A stretch of 38,336 bases of DNA from an uncultured Clostridia bacterium (lineage in GTDB: Bacteria; Bacillota; Clostridia; TANB77; CAG-508), in assembly GCA_944387505.1 (NCBI GenBank), contig CALXFG010000018.1:1-38336 (forward strand), in the 5' to 3' direction. Below the pieces are notes generated by a model. It was not told the DNA's origin, made no database searches, and worked only from the letters and a program-made list of their open reading frames with translations. Below, piece by piece: positions 1 through 6,560 of the stretch. Numbering within the stretch: position 1 is the stretch's first letter; every line of letters begins with the position of its first letter. Made by a program: the position numbers and the translations under genes.

Positions 1-29
1 TCTTTAGTGTTACAAACTCTGTAATATTC

Positions 30-198
30 TGTGGATAACTATTTTTTTATTTTTCTAGTCTGAACAGTAACAAAAAAGTAACAAAAAAGTAATAAAAATA
101 GCACACATAAGTAAAAATAAATCAAAAAACTTTTCCAAAAAATCAAAAAAATGACAAGATTTCATGAAATTTCATTAAAATTGCATAAAAAATTTATA
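30..198. other. Intergenic stretch downstream of sigK
   Basis: AT-rich DNA with no convincing gene. On the minus strand, positions 148-176 could fold into a weak hairpin (AATGA/TCATT around ATTTCATGAAAT) followed by a T-rich run, which would suit a terminator for sigK. Positions 67-98 hold short direct repeats of GTAACAAAAAA. Nothing else is visible here. Confidence 0.3.
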
Positions 199-918
199 CT
201 ATTCAGTCAAATTTTTAAATTCTTTAGACAATTTTCCAATCGCTTTTGTTTCAATTCTAGAAACATAGGAACGAGAAATACCCATCATCTTTGCAATTTC
301 ATGCTGTGTTTTGGGTTTATGACCACCAAGACCAAAACGAAGTTCTAAAATAGTTTTTTCTCTATCTTTTAAAATAGACTTCATTTTTTCATATAATAAT
401 TTGATTTTCATTTTAATATCAACTGTATCTTCAATATTTCGTTCATCATTTTCTAAAATTTCTTGTAAAGTAATCACATTATCATCTTTGTCTTTTCCAA
501 TAGGTTCATTTAGATACACTTCAGCACCTAATTTTTTGGTAGCTCTTAAATGCATTAAAATTTCATTATCAATACATCTAGAAACATATGTAGAAAGCTT
601 GGATCCTTTATCCATGTTAAAACTATTAATACCTTTGATTAAACCAATCGTACCAATCGAAATCAAATCATCCTGCTCAACATTTGTGGTTGAATATTTT
701 TTCGTAATATGAGCAACCAATCTTAAATTTCTTTCAATCAAAATATTTCTAGCATCTTCATCACCATTTCTCATTTGTGTCAAATACATTTTTTCTTCTT
801 CAGAAGTTAATGGTTCAGGGAATATATTACTACTAGAAATATATCCAACTAAAAACACAGAAGATTTTAGAAATTCAATAAATCCTAAAATACCAGACAT
901 ACAAAGTGCAGAAAACAT
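199..918 (-). CDS. sigK: RNA polymerase sporulation sigma factor SigK
   Basis: A 239-residue sigma-70 family protein. The N-terminus is hydrophobic (residues 1 to about 27, ending VGYISSSNIFPEPLT), like the pro-sequence of pro-sigma-K that membrane proteolysis removes in the mother cell. Region 2 follows (RNLRLVAHITKKY, DDLISIGTIGLIKGI, STYVSRCIDNEI). Region 4 lies near the end (REKTILELRFGL, then the helix-turn-helix HEIAKMMGISRSYVSRIE). The start is fixed by a perfect AGGAGG about seven bases upstream. The frame is complete, so no skin-like element interrupts it. In spore-formers this factor drives late mother-cell transcription (coat and cortex genes). It points away from its neighbours, and two family A hairpin repeats lie just upstream. 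SigE is a close relative, but the pro-sequence form and length favour SigK. Confidence 0.93.
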   Translation of the reverse strand: MFSALCMSGILGFIEFLKSSVFLVGYISSSNIFPEPLTSEEEKMYLTQMRNGDEDARNILIERNLRLVAHITKKYSTTNVEQDDLISIGTIGLIKGINSFNMDKGSKLSTYVSRCIDNEILMHLRATKKLGAEVYLNEPIGKDKDDNVITLQEILENDERNIEDTVDIKMKIKLLYEKMKSILKDREKTILELRFGLGGHKPKTQHEIAKMMGISRSYVSRIETKAIGKLSKEFKNLTE

Positions 919-939
919 AAAGGCACCTCCTAATTGTCA

Positions 940-1003
940 TGTCGCATAGAGATCGTTTTTCAATGCGACATTTGTCCCATAGAGATCGTTTTTCAATGGG
1001 ACA
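940..1003. repeat. Two tandem family A 31-bp hairpin repeats
   Basis: Two full units lie 2 bp apart upstream of sigK. The unit at 940-970 has arms TGTCGCAT/ATGCGACA. The unit at 973-1003 has arms TGTCCCAT/ATGGGACA. Both share the same 15-base centre containing GAGATCGTTTTT. The fifth arm pair differs between the two (G-C against C-G), yet each unit pairs perfectly with itself. Confidence 0.9.
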
Positions 1004-1085
1004 TTTTAAAAACTCGCATAACAAATTATATGTTGGAGAAAAATAAAAGTGCCTGACCACTAGAAAATAATTATTTAGGACAATA

Positions 1086-1128
1086 TGGATTAATCGGGAC
1101 TTGGTTCTAATTGATCCAAATTAATCCA
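1086..1128. repeat. Nested inverted repeat upstream of the antitoxin pair
   Basis: Outer arms TGGATTAAT and ATTAATCCA are a perfect 9-bp match. Inside them TTGGTTC and GATCCAA pair with one mismatch around the loop TAATT. It lies between the sigK repeats and the antitoxin promoter. It could be a terminator-like or operator structure; no T-run follows directly. Confidence 0.45.
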
Positions 1129-1156
1129 CAAATATGAGGTGTTTTTAGAAAAAGAC

Positions 1157-1185
1157 TTGCTTACATATCATAATTTTGATATAAT
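1157..1185 (+). promoter_or_regulatory. Promoter of first antitoxin gene
   Basis: -35 TTGCTT (1157-1162), a 17-bp spacer and -10 TATAAT (1180-1185). It lies 26 bases before the ATG at 1212, which has an AGGAGG ribosome binding site. The matching region before the second antitoxin gene (about 1612-1640) keeps the ATATCATAATTTT block but has lost the TATAAT. Confidence 0.65.
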
Positions 1186-1211
1186 TTGTCTATACAAAAG
1201 GAGGCGATTTT

Positions 1212-1568
1212 ATGGCTTTAATCAGACCATGTGCAGATTTGAGAAATAATTATAATGAAATTTCAAAAATATGTCACGAAACAAAAGAACCAATGTATAT
1301 CACGAAAAATGGAACAAATGATTTAGTTATTTTAAGTGATGAAGCATTTGAAGAATTAACAAAGGTTTTAGAAGAAACAGAGGAAGAGAGAATTGATAGA
1401 TTGGTATCAGAACATTTTGATAAACAATATGCCACTTTTGAGGAATTTCAAAAAGATATGATTAGGAAAATTGAAGAAGCATTTAAAGATATTGAAGAAG
1501 GACATTATGTGTCAATGGAAGAAGCTATGGAAGAATTGGAAGAAAAATATGGATTCTCTAGAGAATAG
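1212..1568 (+). CDS. Phd/YefM-type antitoxin, first tandem copy
   Basis: A 118-residue protein. Residues 1 to about 55 match the Phd/YefM antitoxin fold: a start of the form MALIRPCADLRNNYNEISK, then PMYITKNGTNDLVILS, then a helix EEFEELTKVLEE-like. Such proteins bind their own promoter and neutralise a partner RelE/YoeB- or Doc-type toxin through the C-terminal part. The C-terminal half is acidic and helical (FEEFQKDMIRKIEEAFKDI, then SMEEAMEELEEKYGF). The ribosome binding site is AAAGGAGGCG. A near-identical gene follows at 1656. No RelE-like or Doc-like toxin is seen on either side, so this looks like an orphan antitoxin or one acting on a distant toxin. The antitoxin family call is good; the partner is unknown. 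Confidence 0.8.
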   Translation: MALIRPCADLRNNYNEISKICHETKEPMYITKNGTNDLVILSDEAFEELTKVLEETEEERIDRLVSEHFDKQYATFEEFQKDMIRKIEEAFKDIEEGHYVSMEEAMEELEEKYGFSRE

Positions 1569-1655
1569 AAAATATAAAATTGAAATAAACTTTAGAAAAT
1601 AGTTTATTGTATATCATAATTTTAATAGGATTTCCATATAAAAGGAGGCGATTTT

Positions 1656-2015
1656 ATGGCTTTGATTAGACCATGTGCAGATTTAAGAAATCATTATAAT
1701 GAAATTTCAAAAATATGTCATGAAACAAAAGAACCAATGTATATTACGAAAAATGGAACAAATGATTTAGTTATTTTAAGTGATGAAGCATATGAAGAAT
1801 TAACAAAAGTGTTAGAAGAAACAGAAGAAGAGAGAATTGATAGATTGGTATTAGAACATTTTGATAAACAATATGCTACTTTTGAGGAATTTCAAAAAGA
1901 TATTTTTAAGAAAATTGAAGAAGCAATGCAAGAGATTAAAGAGGGAAAAGGAATTCCGATGGAAGATATTGTAGCAGAAATGGAGGCGAAATATCATCTT
2001 AGTGAAGATATATAA
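1656..2015 (+). CDS. Phd/YefM-type antitoxin, second tandem copy
   Basis: A 119-residue duplicate of the gene at 1212. The first 85 or so residues are nearly identical (changes such as N to H and F to Y in the N-terminal part). The last 30 have diverged (KKIEEAMQEIKEGKGIPMED, ending KYHLSEDI). The duplication includes the leader: the AAAAGGAGGCGATTTTATG block is the same in both. The divergence is concentrated in the C-terminal region that contacts toxin in this family, which suggests different partners (inference). There is no toxin gene downstream; the next gene is a DUF368 membrane protein. It probably depends on read-through from the first copy, since its own -10 is degraded. Confidence 0.8.
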   Translation: MALIRPCADLRNHYNEISKICHETKEPMYITKNGTNDLVILSDEAYEELTKVLEETEEERIDRLVLEHFDKQYATFEEFQKDIFKKIEEAMQEIKEGKGIPMEDIVAEMEAKYHLSEDI

Positions 2016-2155
2016 AATTATTGTTCCTGATATGCCATATAATAAAAATGTTTAATTAGTAAAAAATATCAATTGAATGAATGAAATAAAAAGAAATTCA
2101 TAAAATAAGAAGGGAGAATGTGAGTTTTTCTAGATATATTTTTGAGGAGTTATTT

Positions 2156-3034
2156 ATGAATGGATTTTTAAATATGATAAAAGGCATTTTTATTGGAGCA
2201 GGAGCAATTGTGCCAGGTGTTAGTAGTGGTGTGTTATGTGTAATTTTTGGCATTTATGAAAAATTATTAGATGCTGTTTTGAATTTTTTTAAAGATCTGA
2301 AAAAGAATTTTAAGTTTTTATTTCCTATTGCTGTAGGTGTTGGAATAGGTGTTTTATTATTTAGTAATATGTTAAATTATCTCTTATATGAATTTCCTAT
2401 ACAAACGAAATCTATATTTATTGGATTAATACTAGGAACAATTCCTTCTTTAATAAAAGAAGTCAATGAAAAAGCAACATTTAAACCACAAAATGTGTTC
2501 TATTTGTTGATTGCATTGGCAATAGGAATAATAACAGTGATAGTAGAAAACCAAATGGATATAGTGAGTAATGGCGATAATATAAGTATTATGTATTTGG
2601 TTATGTGTGGTGCTATTATGTCTCTAGGAATTGTAGTGCCAGGTGTCAGTAGTACCATTATTTTAATGTTACTAGGTGTATATTCTGTTTATTTACAATC
2701 AGTTGCTAACCTATATTTACCAGTATTAATTCCTATGGGAATCGGATTAGTATTAGGAAGTATTATTGTGATGAAATTAACCAAAAAATTGTTAGAGAAA
2801 TATTATGCACAAACCTTTTACAGTATCATCGGTTTTACGATTGGATCCATATTTGTTCTTTTACCACAAGGAATGACATGGTTAGAAACAATTTTATGTG
2901 TGTTATGTGTCATTTTAGGAGTATATGTATCTCGCATACCAGATGCTATTAAAAATTTTAGAAGTTCTAAAATGTTTAAAGCAGTTAAAGTGTTAAATAA
3001 AATGCGTTCACAGTCAAAGACTCAAAAAGATTAA
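2156..3034 (+). CDS. DUF368 family integral membrane protein
   Basis: A 292-residue, very hydrophobic protein with about eight to nine membrane segments. It shows the two repeated DUF368 signatures: IGAGAIVPGVSSGVLCVIFG near the N-terminus and SLGIVVPGVSSTIILMLLGV in the middle. This inverted-type duplication of an xxPGVSxG motif is typical of the family, members of which have been linked to recycling of undecaprenyl-phosphate carriers across the membrane. The ATG at 2156 is chosen because GAGGAG lies six bases upstream and the protein then starts directly with the family N-terminus. A GTG at 2120 with AGAAGGGAG is an alternative that would add 12 residues. It is a short polybasic C-terminal tail protein (KMRSQSKTQKD). 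Confidence 0.85.
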   Translation: MNGFLNMIKGIFIGAGAIVPGVSSGVLCVIFGIYEKLLDAVLNFFKDLKKNFKFLFPIAVGVGIGVLLFSNMLNYLLYEFPIQTKSIFIGLILGTIPSLIKEVNEKATFKPQNVFYLLIALAIGIITVIVENQMDIVSNGDNISIMYLVMCGAIMSLGIVVPGVSSTIILMLLGVYSVYLQSVANLYLPVLIPMGIGLVLGSIIVMKLTKKLLEKYYAQTFYSIIGFTIGSIFVLLPQGMTWLETILCVLCVILGVYVSRIPDAIKNFRSSKMFKAVKVLNKMRSQSKTQKD

Positions 3035-3040
3035 GAGGAG

Positions 3041-3070
3041 AAATCGGAAAAATGAGTCTGTCCCCGATTT
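3041..3070. repeat. Degenerate family B hairpin repeat
   Basis: Perfect 7-bp arms AAATCGG and CCGATTT enclose the family B core read in reverse (AAAAATGAGTCTGTCC). The arms differ from the GGGA/TCCC arms of other copies but still pair with each other. GGAGAAATC just before and GATTTCTCC at 3074-3082 extend the pairing. It sits between the DUF368 gene and the promoter at 3176. Confidence 0.75.
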
Positions 3071-3175
3071 CTTGATTTCTCCGTTTTCCAATTTCTCCGT
3101 CCTCGATTTTCCGAATTGTTCGTTTCAATTTTCCTCGCCTGTCAGCTTATTTCCTTTAAAACTCAGGAAAAAGAC

Positions 3176-3204
3176 TTGTGAAATGTTTGAGAATGTAGTA
3201 TAAT
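3176..3204 (+). promoter_or_regulatory. Promoter of the 3243-gltX transcript
   Basis: -35 TTGTGA (3176-3181), a 17-bp spacer and -10 TATAAT (3199-3204), about 40 bases upstream of the ATG at 3243. It probably drives the small unknown gene, gltX and the DUF951 gene. Confidence 0.6.
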
Positions 3205-3242
3205 GTTTGACATAAAGAACAGATAAGGAAGGAAATGACAAT

Positions 3243-3509
3243 ATGATAAAAGATGATAAGACAAGAGAAAAAATGAAAAGTATCATTCGAGAGAATCAAG
3301 ATAAAACATTAAATAAATTAAAAAATATGATAAAAAATAAATTACCAAAAGAAGAAAGAGAGGAATTTACATTTAATGATTTAATGCAATTAATATCAGA
3401 AATCAATCAAGACAGAGAAAAAGAAATACAAAAATTTTATTCTAAAAGACCAACAGTTTCTTCAAGAAAATCTAAAAATACAAGAAATATAGAAGGAGAG
3501 GAAAGATAA
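3243..3509 (+). CDS. Small charged protein of unknown function
   Basis: An 88-residue, highly charged, mostly helical protein with no family I recognise. The N-terminal part is rich in Lys (DDKTREKMKSIIRENQDKTL, then MIKNKLPKEEREEFTF). A central stretch FNDLMQLISEINQDREKEI looks amphipathic. The tail is basic and Ser-rich (SKRPTVSSRKSKNTRN). There is no signal peptide and no Cys. The ribosome binding site is AAGGAAGGAAA. It ends two bases before the gltX start, so it is translationally close to gltX and likely co-transcribed. Codon use matches the neighbours. Confidence 0.7.
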   Translation: MIKDDKTREKMKSIIRENQDKTLNKLKNMIKNKLPKEEREEFTFNDLMQLISEINQDREKEIQKFYSKRPTVSSRKSKNTRNIEGEER

Positions 3510-3511
3510 AA

Positions 3512-5158
3512 ATGGATTATAAAGATTTAGCAAATGCCATATTTCCAGATGCAAAGGATATCGCATATTATGAGGAAAAATATCCAGAAAGAAATTTAAA
3601 AGAAGGAGCCATTGTCACAAGATTTGCACCAAGTCCAACAGGATTTGTACATATAGGAGGATTATATCAATCTTTGATTGCTAGAAAATTAGCTAATCAA
3701 ACAGAAGGTGTATTCTTATTAAGAATTGAAGATACAGATCAAAAAAGAGAAGTAGAAAATGGAATAACCGATATTGTGCAATCTTTGGATAGATTTGGAA
3801 TAGAGCCTGATGAAGGAATGATTTCAGAAACAGAAGGAAAAGGAAATTATGGACCATATAGACAATCTATGAGAAAAGATATTTATCAAAGTTATGCAAA
3901 ATACTTAATTGAACAAGGTAAAGCATATCCATGTTTCTGTACACCAGAAGACCTAGAAGAAATGAGAACAAAACAAGAAAATGCAAAAATTAGACCAGGA
4001 TATTATGGTGTTTGGGCAAAATGTAGAAATATAACAGTTGAAGAAGCAATTGAAAAGATAAAAAATGGAGAAAAATACATTGTTCGTTTTAAATCACCTG
4101 GACGTGAAGATAGAAAAATTAAACATCATGATCTTATAAAAGGAAATGTAGATTTTCCAGAAAATGACCAAGATATCGTTATTATCAAAGCAGATGGGTT
4201 GCCAACATATCACTTTGCACATGCAGTAGATGATCATTTAATGAGAACAACACATGTTATCAGAGGTGATGAATGGTTATCATCAGTTCCATTACATTTA
4301 CAATTATTCCATGAATTAGGATTTAAAGCGCCTAAATATGCACATATTGCGCCAATTATGAAAAATGATAATGGAAATAAGAGAAAATTGAGTAAAAGAA
4401 AAGACCCAGAAGCAGCAGTATCATATTATGACGAAATGGGAATTCCAAAAGAAGCTGTTAATGAATATTTGTTAAATATTGCAAATTCTAATTTTGAAAA
4501 CTGGAGAAGAGCTAATAAAGATAAATCAATTGATGAATTTGAATTACAATTAAACAAAATGAGTGTGAGTGGTGCCTTGTTTGACATGGTAAAATTATTA
4601 GATGTAGGAAAAACGGTTATATCTAAATTTACAGCAGAAGAAGTATATGAAAATGCATTGAATTGGGCAAAAACATATGACAAAGAATTAGAAGAAATGT
4701 TACAAGACAAAGAATATGCTTTAAAAGTGTTTGGAATTGAAAGAGGAAATAAAAAGCCTAGAAAAGACATTGCAAAATGGTCAGATGTCAAAGAAAACAT
4801 AGAATATATGTATGATGACAAATTCTTTGCAAAAGAACAAGAGTATCCATATCAAGTGATAAACGAAAAAGAAGATGTTGATAAAATATTAGATTTGTAT
4901 ATGGAAAAATACTATGATGAAAATGATGACAAACAACAATGGTTTGACAAAATAAAAGAACTTGCAGGAAAACTTGGATATGCAAAAGAAGTAAAAGAAT
5001 ATAAAGCAAATCCAGATGCCTATAAAGCACATGTAGGAGATGTTAGTACAGTATTAAGAGTAGCATTAACAGGCAGAACCAATACACCAGACATGTATGA
5101 AATCATGCAAGTATTAGGAAAAGAAAGCATCAAAAAAAGATTTGAAATGTCCCATTGA
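3512..5158 (+). CDS. gltX: Glutamate--tRNA ligase
   Basis: A 548-residue class I aminoacyl-tRNA synthetase that charges tRNA-Glu with glutamate. The HIGH-type motif is PSPTGFVHIGGL at about residues 41-51. The KMSKS-type motif is KLSKRKD at about 292-298. A Rossmann-fold region with FAHAVDDHLMRTTHVIRGDEW lies between them. The helical C-terminal anticodon-binding part is present, and the length fits the longer clostridial form of about 550 residues. The start follows GGAGAGGAAAG after the upstream gene. The last codons, ATG TCC CAT TGA, come from a family A repeat that overlaps the 3' end, so the native stop has been replaced by one inside the repeat. The core fold is unaffected. Confidence 0.95.
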   Translation: MDYKDLANAIFPDAKDIAYYEEKYPERNLKEGAIVTRFAPSPTGFVHIGGLYQSLIARKLANQTEGVFLLRIEDTDQKREVENGITDIVQSLDRFGIEPDEGMISETEGKGNYGPYRQSMRKDIYQSYAKYLIEQGKAYPCFCTPEDLEEMRTKQENAKIRPGYYGVWAKCRNITVEEAIEKIKNGEKYIVRFKSPGREDRKIKHHDLIKGNVDFPENDQDIVIIKADGLPTYHFAHAVDDHLMRTTHVIRGDEWLSSVPLHLQLFHELGFKAPKYAHIAPIMKNDNGNKRKLSKRKDPEAAVSYYDEMGIPKEAVNEYLLNIANSNFENWRRANKDKSIDEFELQLNKMSVSGALFDMVKLLDVGKTVISKFTAEEVYENALNWAKTYDKELEEMLQDKEYALKVFGIERGNKKPRKDIAKWSDVKENIEYMYDDKFFAKEQEYPYQVINEKEDVDKILDLYMEKYYDENDDKQQWFDKIKELAGKLGYAKEVKEYKANPDAYKAHVGDVSTVLRVALTGRTNTPDMYEIMQVLGKESIKKRFEMSH

Positions 5159-5203
5159 GATCGTTTTTCAAATGTCCCATTGAGATCGTTTTTCTATGGG
5201 ACA
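5148..5203. repeat. Family A repeats overlapping the gltX stop
   Basis: A left half unit (5148-5170, TGTCCCAT plus the centre) is followed directly by a full 31-bp unit (5173-5203, arms TGTCCCAT/ATGGGACA). The first one supplies the final residues MSH and the TGA stop of gltX. Confidence 0.9.
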
Positions 5204-5215
5204 TTTACATAAAAA

Positions 5216-5246
5216 TGTCCCAAACAGAAACGTCCCCAATTGGACA
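5216..5246. repeat. Family C 31-bp repeat
   Basis: Starts TGTCCCAAACAGAAACG and ends CCCAATTGGACA. One base differs from the copy at 15496-15526 (C against T at the 18th to 19th base). The ends TGTCC/GGACA pair. It lies 13 bases after a family A unit and just upstream of the DUF951 ribosome binding site. Confidence 0.85.
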
Positions 5247-5269
5247 TGTGATGAAGAAGGAGATAAAAA

Positions 5270-5458
5270 ATGGATTATCAAATAGGAGATATTGTAAGAA
5301 CAAAAAAAGTACATCCTTGTGGAAGCAAATTGTGGGAAGTTACAAGAATAGGTGTGGATTTTAAGTTAAAGTGCCAAGGGTGTGGACATGTTGTGACAAT
5401 TCCAAGAGAGAAAGCTTTAAAAGTCATAACAAAATTGGAAAAAAGAAAAGAGATATAG
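5270..5458 (+). CDS. DUF951 family protein
   Basis: A 62-residue protein with the DUF951 pattern: DYQIGDIVRTKKVHPCGS, then WEVTRIGVDFKLKCQGCGH, then the conserved tail of the type VTIPREKALK. The Cys residues in HPCGS and CQGCGH probably form a small zinc site (family knowledge plus inference). The function is unknown; members often sit near translation genes, as here after gltX. The ribosome binding site is AAGGAGA, ten bases before the ATG. A longer reading from 5155 is in another frame and is not coding. Confidence 0.9.
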   Translation: MDYQIGDIVRTKKVHPCGSKLWEVTRIGVDFKLKCQGCGHVVTIPREKALKVITKLEKRKEI

Positions 5459-5473
5459 GATAAATAATTGAAA

Positions 5474-5504
5474 GAAGAGGGTATTCATAATAGAATATCC
5501 TCTT
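5474..5504. terminator. Hairpin between convergent DUF951 and ysxC genes
   Basis: AAGAGGGTATTC and GAATATCCTCTT form a 12-bp stem with one G-U pair around ATAATA. It stands between two convergent genes, so it may serve both strands. The T-run is poor on both sides, so efficiency is uncertain. Confidence 0.5.
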
Positions 5505-5591
5505 AAAAATAATGAAAAATAATTCGTCGTCAAAAAAAATTAACTGCTAAAATAATTCGTCATCCCAATAAGTATTTTTTTAAATTAAACA

Positions 5592-6191
5592 TTAAACTAA
5601 AGCTTCATTGTTAAAATGATTATCAATAAAATTCCAAACATCGTCTTTATAAATTTTTCTCTCAGATGAAAAAGGTAAAGTAGGGATATCTCCAATAGGG
5701 TTCAATTCTTTTTGCAATGATTTTACAGTGTCATCTACTTTTGTAATAGCAATTTTATCAGCCTTATTTGCCAAAATTAAACAAGGTAATCCAGAAGATA
5801 TGATATAGTTATACATCAGTTTATCATTGACAGTAGGAGAATGACGAATATCTATTAAAAAGATAATTAAGGAAATTTCTTTTCTATGGAATAGATATTG
5901 TTCTATAAATTTTCCTACTTGTTCCTGTTCTTTTTTAGACATTTTACTATATCCATATCCAGGTAAGTCTACAAAATAGAAGATATTATCCATATTGTAG
6001 AAATTAATTTGACGCGTTTTTCCAGGTTCACTACTGGTTCTTGCTAATTTTTTTCTATTGATCATTGTATTGATAAAACTAGATTTTCCTACATTTGATT
6101 TTCCTACTAAAACAATTTCAGGTAGATGGTTATTAGGATATTGTTTTGGACCAACTGCAGATATTTCAAATTGGGGATTTTTTATATTCAT
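5592..6191 (-). CDS. ysxC: Ribosome biogenesis GTP-binding protein YsxC/EngB
   Basis: A 199-residue Era/TrmE-type GTPase needed for late assembly of the 50S ribosomal subunit. G1 is GKSNVGKSSF at about residues 30-39. The switch region is SSEPGKTRQINFY. G3 is DLPGYGYSK. G4 is NKAD. The G5-like PFSSE is near the C-terminus. The length is typical of the family. The ribosome binding site is a weak AAGGAGAATTTT. It is the last gene of a minus-strand run with DUF1653, serS and purA, although a 370-base structured gap separates it from purA. Confidence 0.95.
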   Translation of the reverse strand: MNIKNPQFEISAVGPKQYPNNHLPEIVLVGKSNVGKSSFINTMINRKKLARTSSEPGKTRQINFYNMDNIFYFVDLPGYGYSKMSKKEQEQVGKFIEQYLFHRKEISLIIFLIDIRHSPTVNDKLMYNYIISSGLPCLILANKADKIAITKVDDTVKSLQKELNPIGDIPTLPFSSERKIYKDDVWNFIDNHFNNEALV

Positions 6192-6259
6192 TATTAAAAT
6201 TCTCCTTTTTTGTTTTTTATATTTTCATATTTTAACATATTTTATTGTTTTTTTCAAAG

Positions 6260-6346
6260 GACAAATCTCGCTTCGCCAGAACTTTTCTATACTTTCCTAA
6301 TTTAACTATACATATTTAAGTTCTCGAAGAAGCGTAAAGATTTGTC
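6260..6346. repeat. Long imperfect inverted repeat in the ysxC-purA gap
   Basis: GGACAAATCTCGCTTCG...AGAACT at the left matches AGTTCT...CGAAGAAGCG...AGATTTGTC at the right as an interrupted inverted repeat about 87 bp long. No ORF is inside. It resembles a small non-coding mobile element or its remnant. Confidence 0.5.
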
Positions 6347-6351
6347 GACGC

Positions 6352-6425
6352 GAAAAATTGCTATGCAATTTTTCTGTGCAACTTTGTTTTTTTTTGTTGA
6401 ATAGGAAAACTTGATTTTCCTATTC
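6352..6425. repeat. Two adjacent perfect hairpins
   Basis: The first (6352-6374) has 10-bp arms GAAAAATTGC/GCAATTTTTC around TAT. The second (6399-6425) has 11-bp arms GAATAGGAAAA/TTTTCCTATTC around CTTGA. A copy of the right arm with its flank (TTTTCCTATACAATAAGAAA) recurs at 6481-6500. The remainder of the gap holds no gene. Confidence 0.6.
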
Positions 6426-6501
6426 AATAAGAAAGGCGTGCGTTAACGAAATCTTATATGTGGTCAAGATAAAAGTCGATTTTTCCTATACAATAAGAAA
6501 A

Positions 6502-6552
6502 GAGAGCATAATGAAATGCCTACTATATGTACACTTCATAATAAGCTCTCTT
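6502..6552 (-). terminator. Terminator downstream of purA
   Basis: Read on the minus strand, AAGAGAGC...GCTCTCTTTTCTT forms a stem (AGAGAGC/GCTCTCT) with a further pairing of TTATGAAG and CTTCATTA-type inner segments, followed by a T-rich tail. It starts about ten bases after the purA stop codon. Confidence 0.65.
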
Positions 6553-6560
6553 CCATATGA

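Noticed and set aside
30-38. A DnaA-box-like TGTGGATAA
   Set aside because: A single box without a cluster, AT-rich unwinding repeats or dnaA/dnaN nearby; chance is likely.
199-918. Skin-type interruption of sigK
   Set aside because: The reading frame is continuous from pro-sequence to region 4.
2016-2155. A toxin gene after the antitoxins
   Set aside because: The gap is only 140 bases and holds no frame of useful length on either strand.
3100-3512. T-box or other riboswitch ahead of gltX or serS
   Set aside because: No T-box sequence (TGGNACCGCG type) or long conserved leader is visible before either gene.
5155-5364. A 69-codon frame starting in the gltX repeat
   Set aside because: It reads through repeat DNA and then out of frame over the DUF951 gene.
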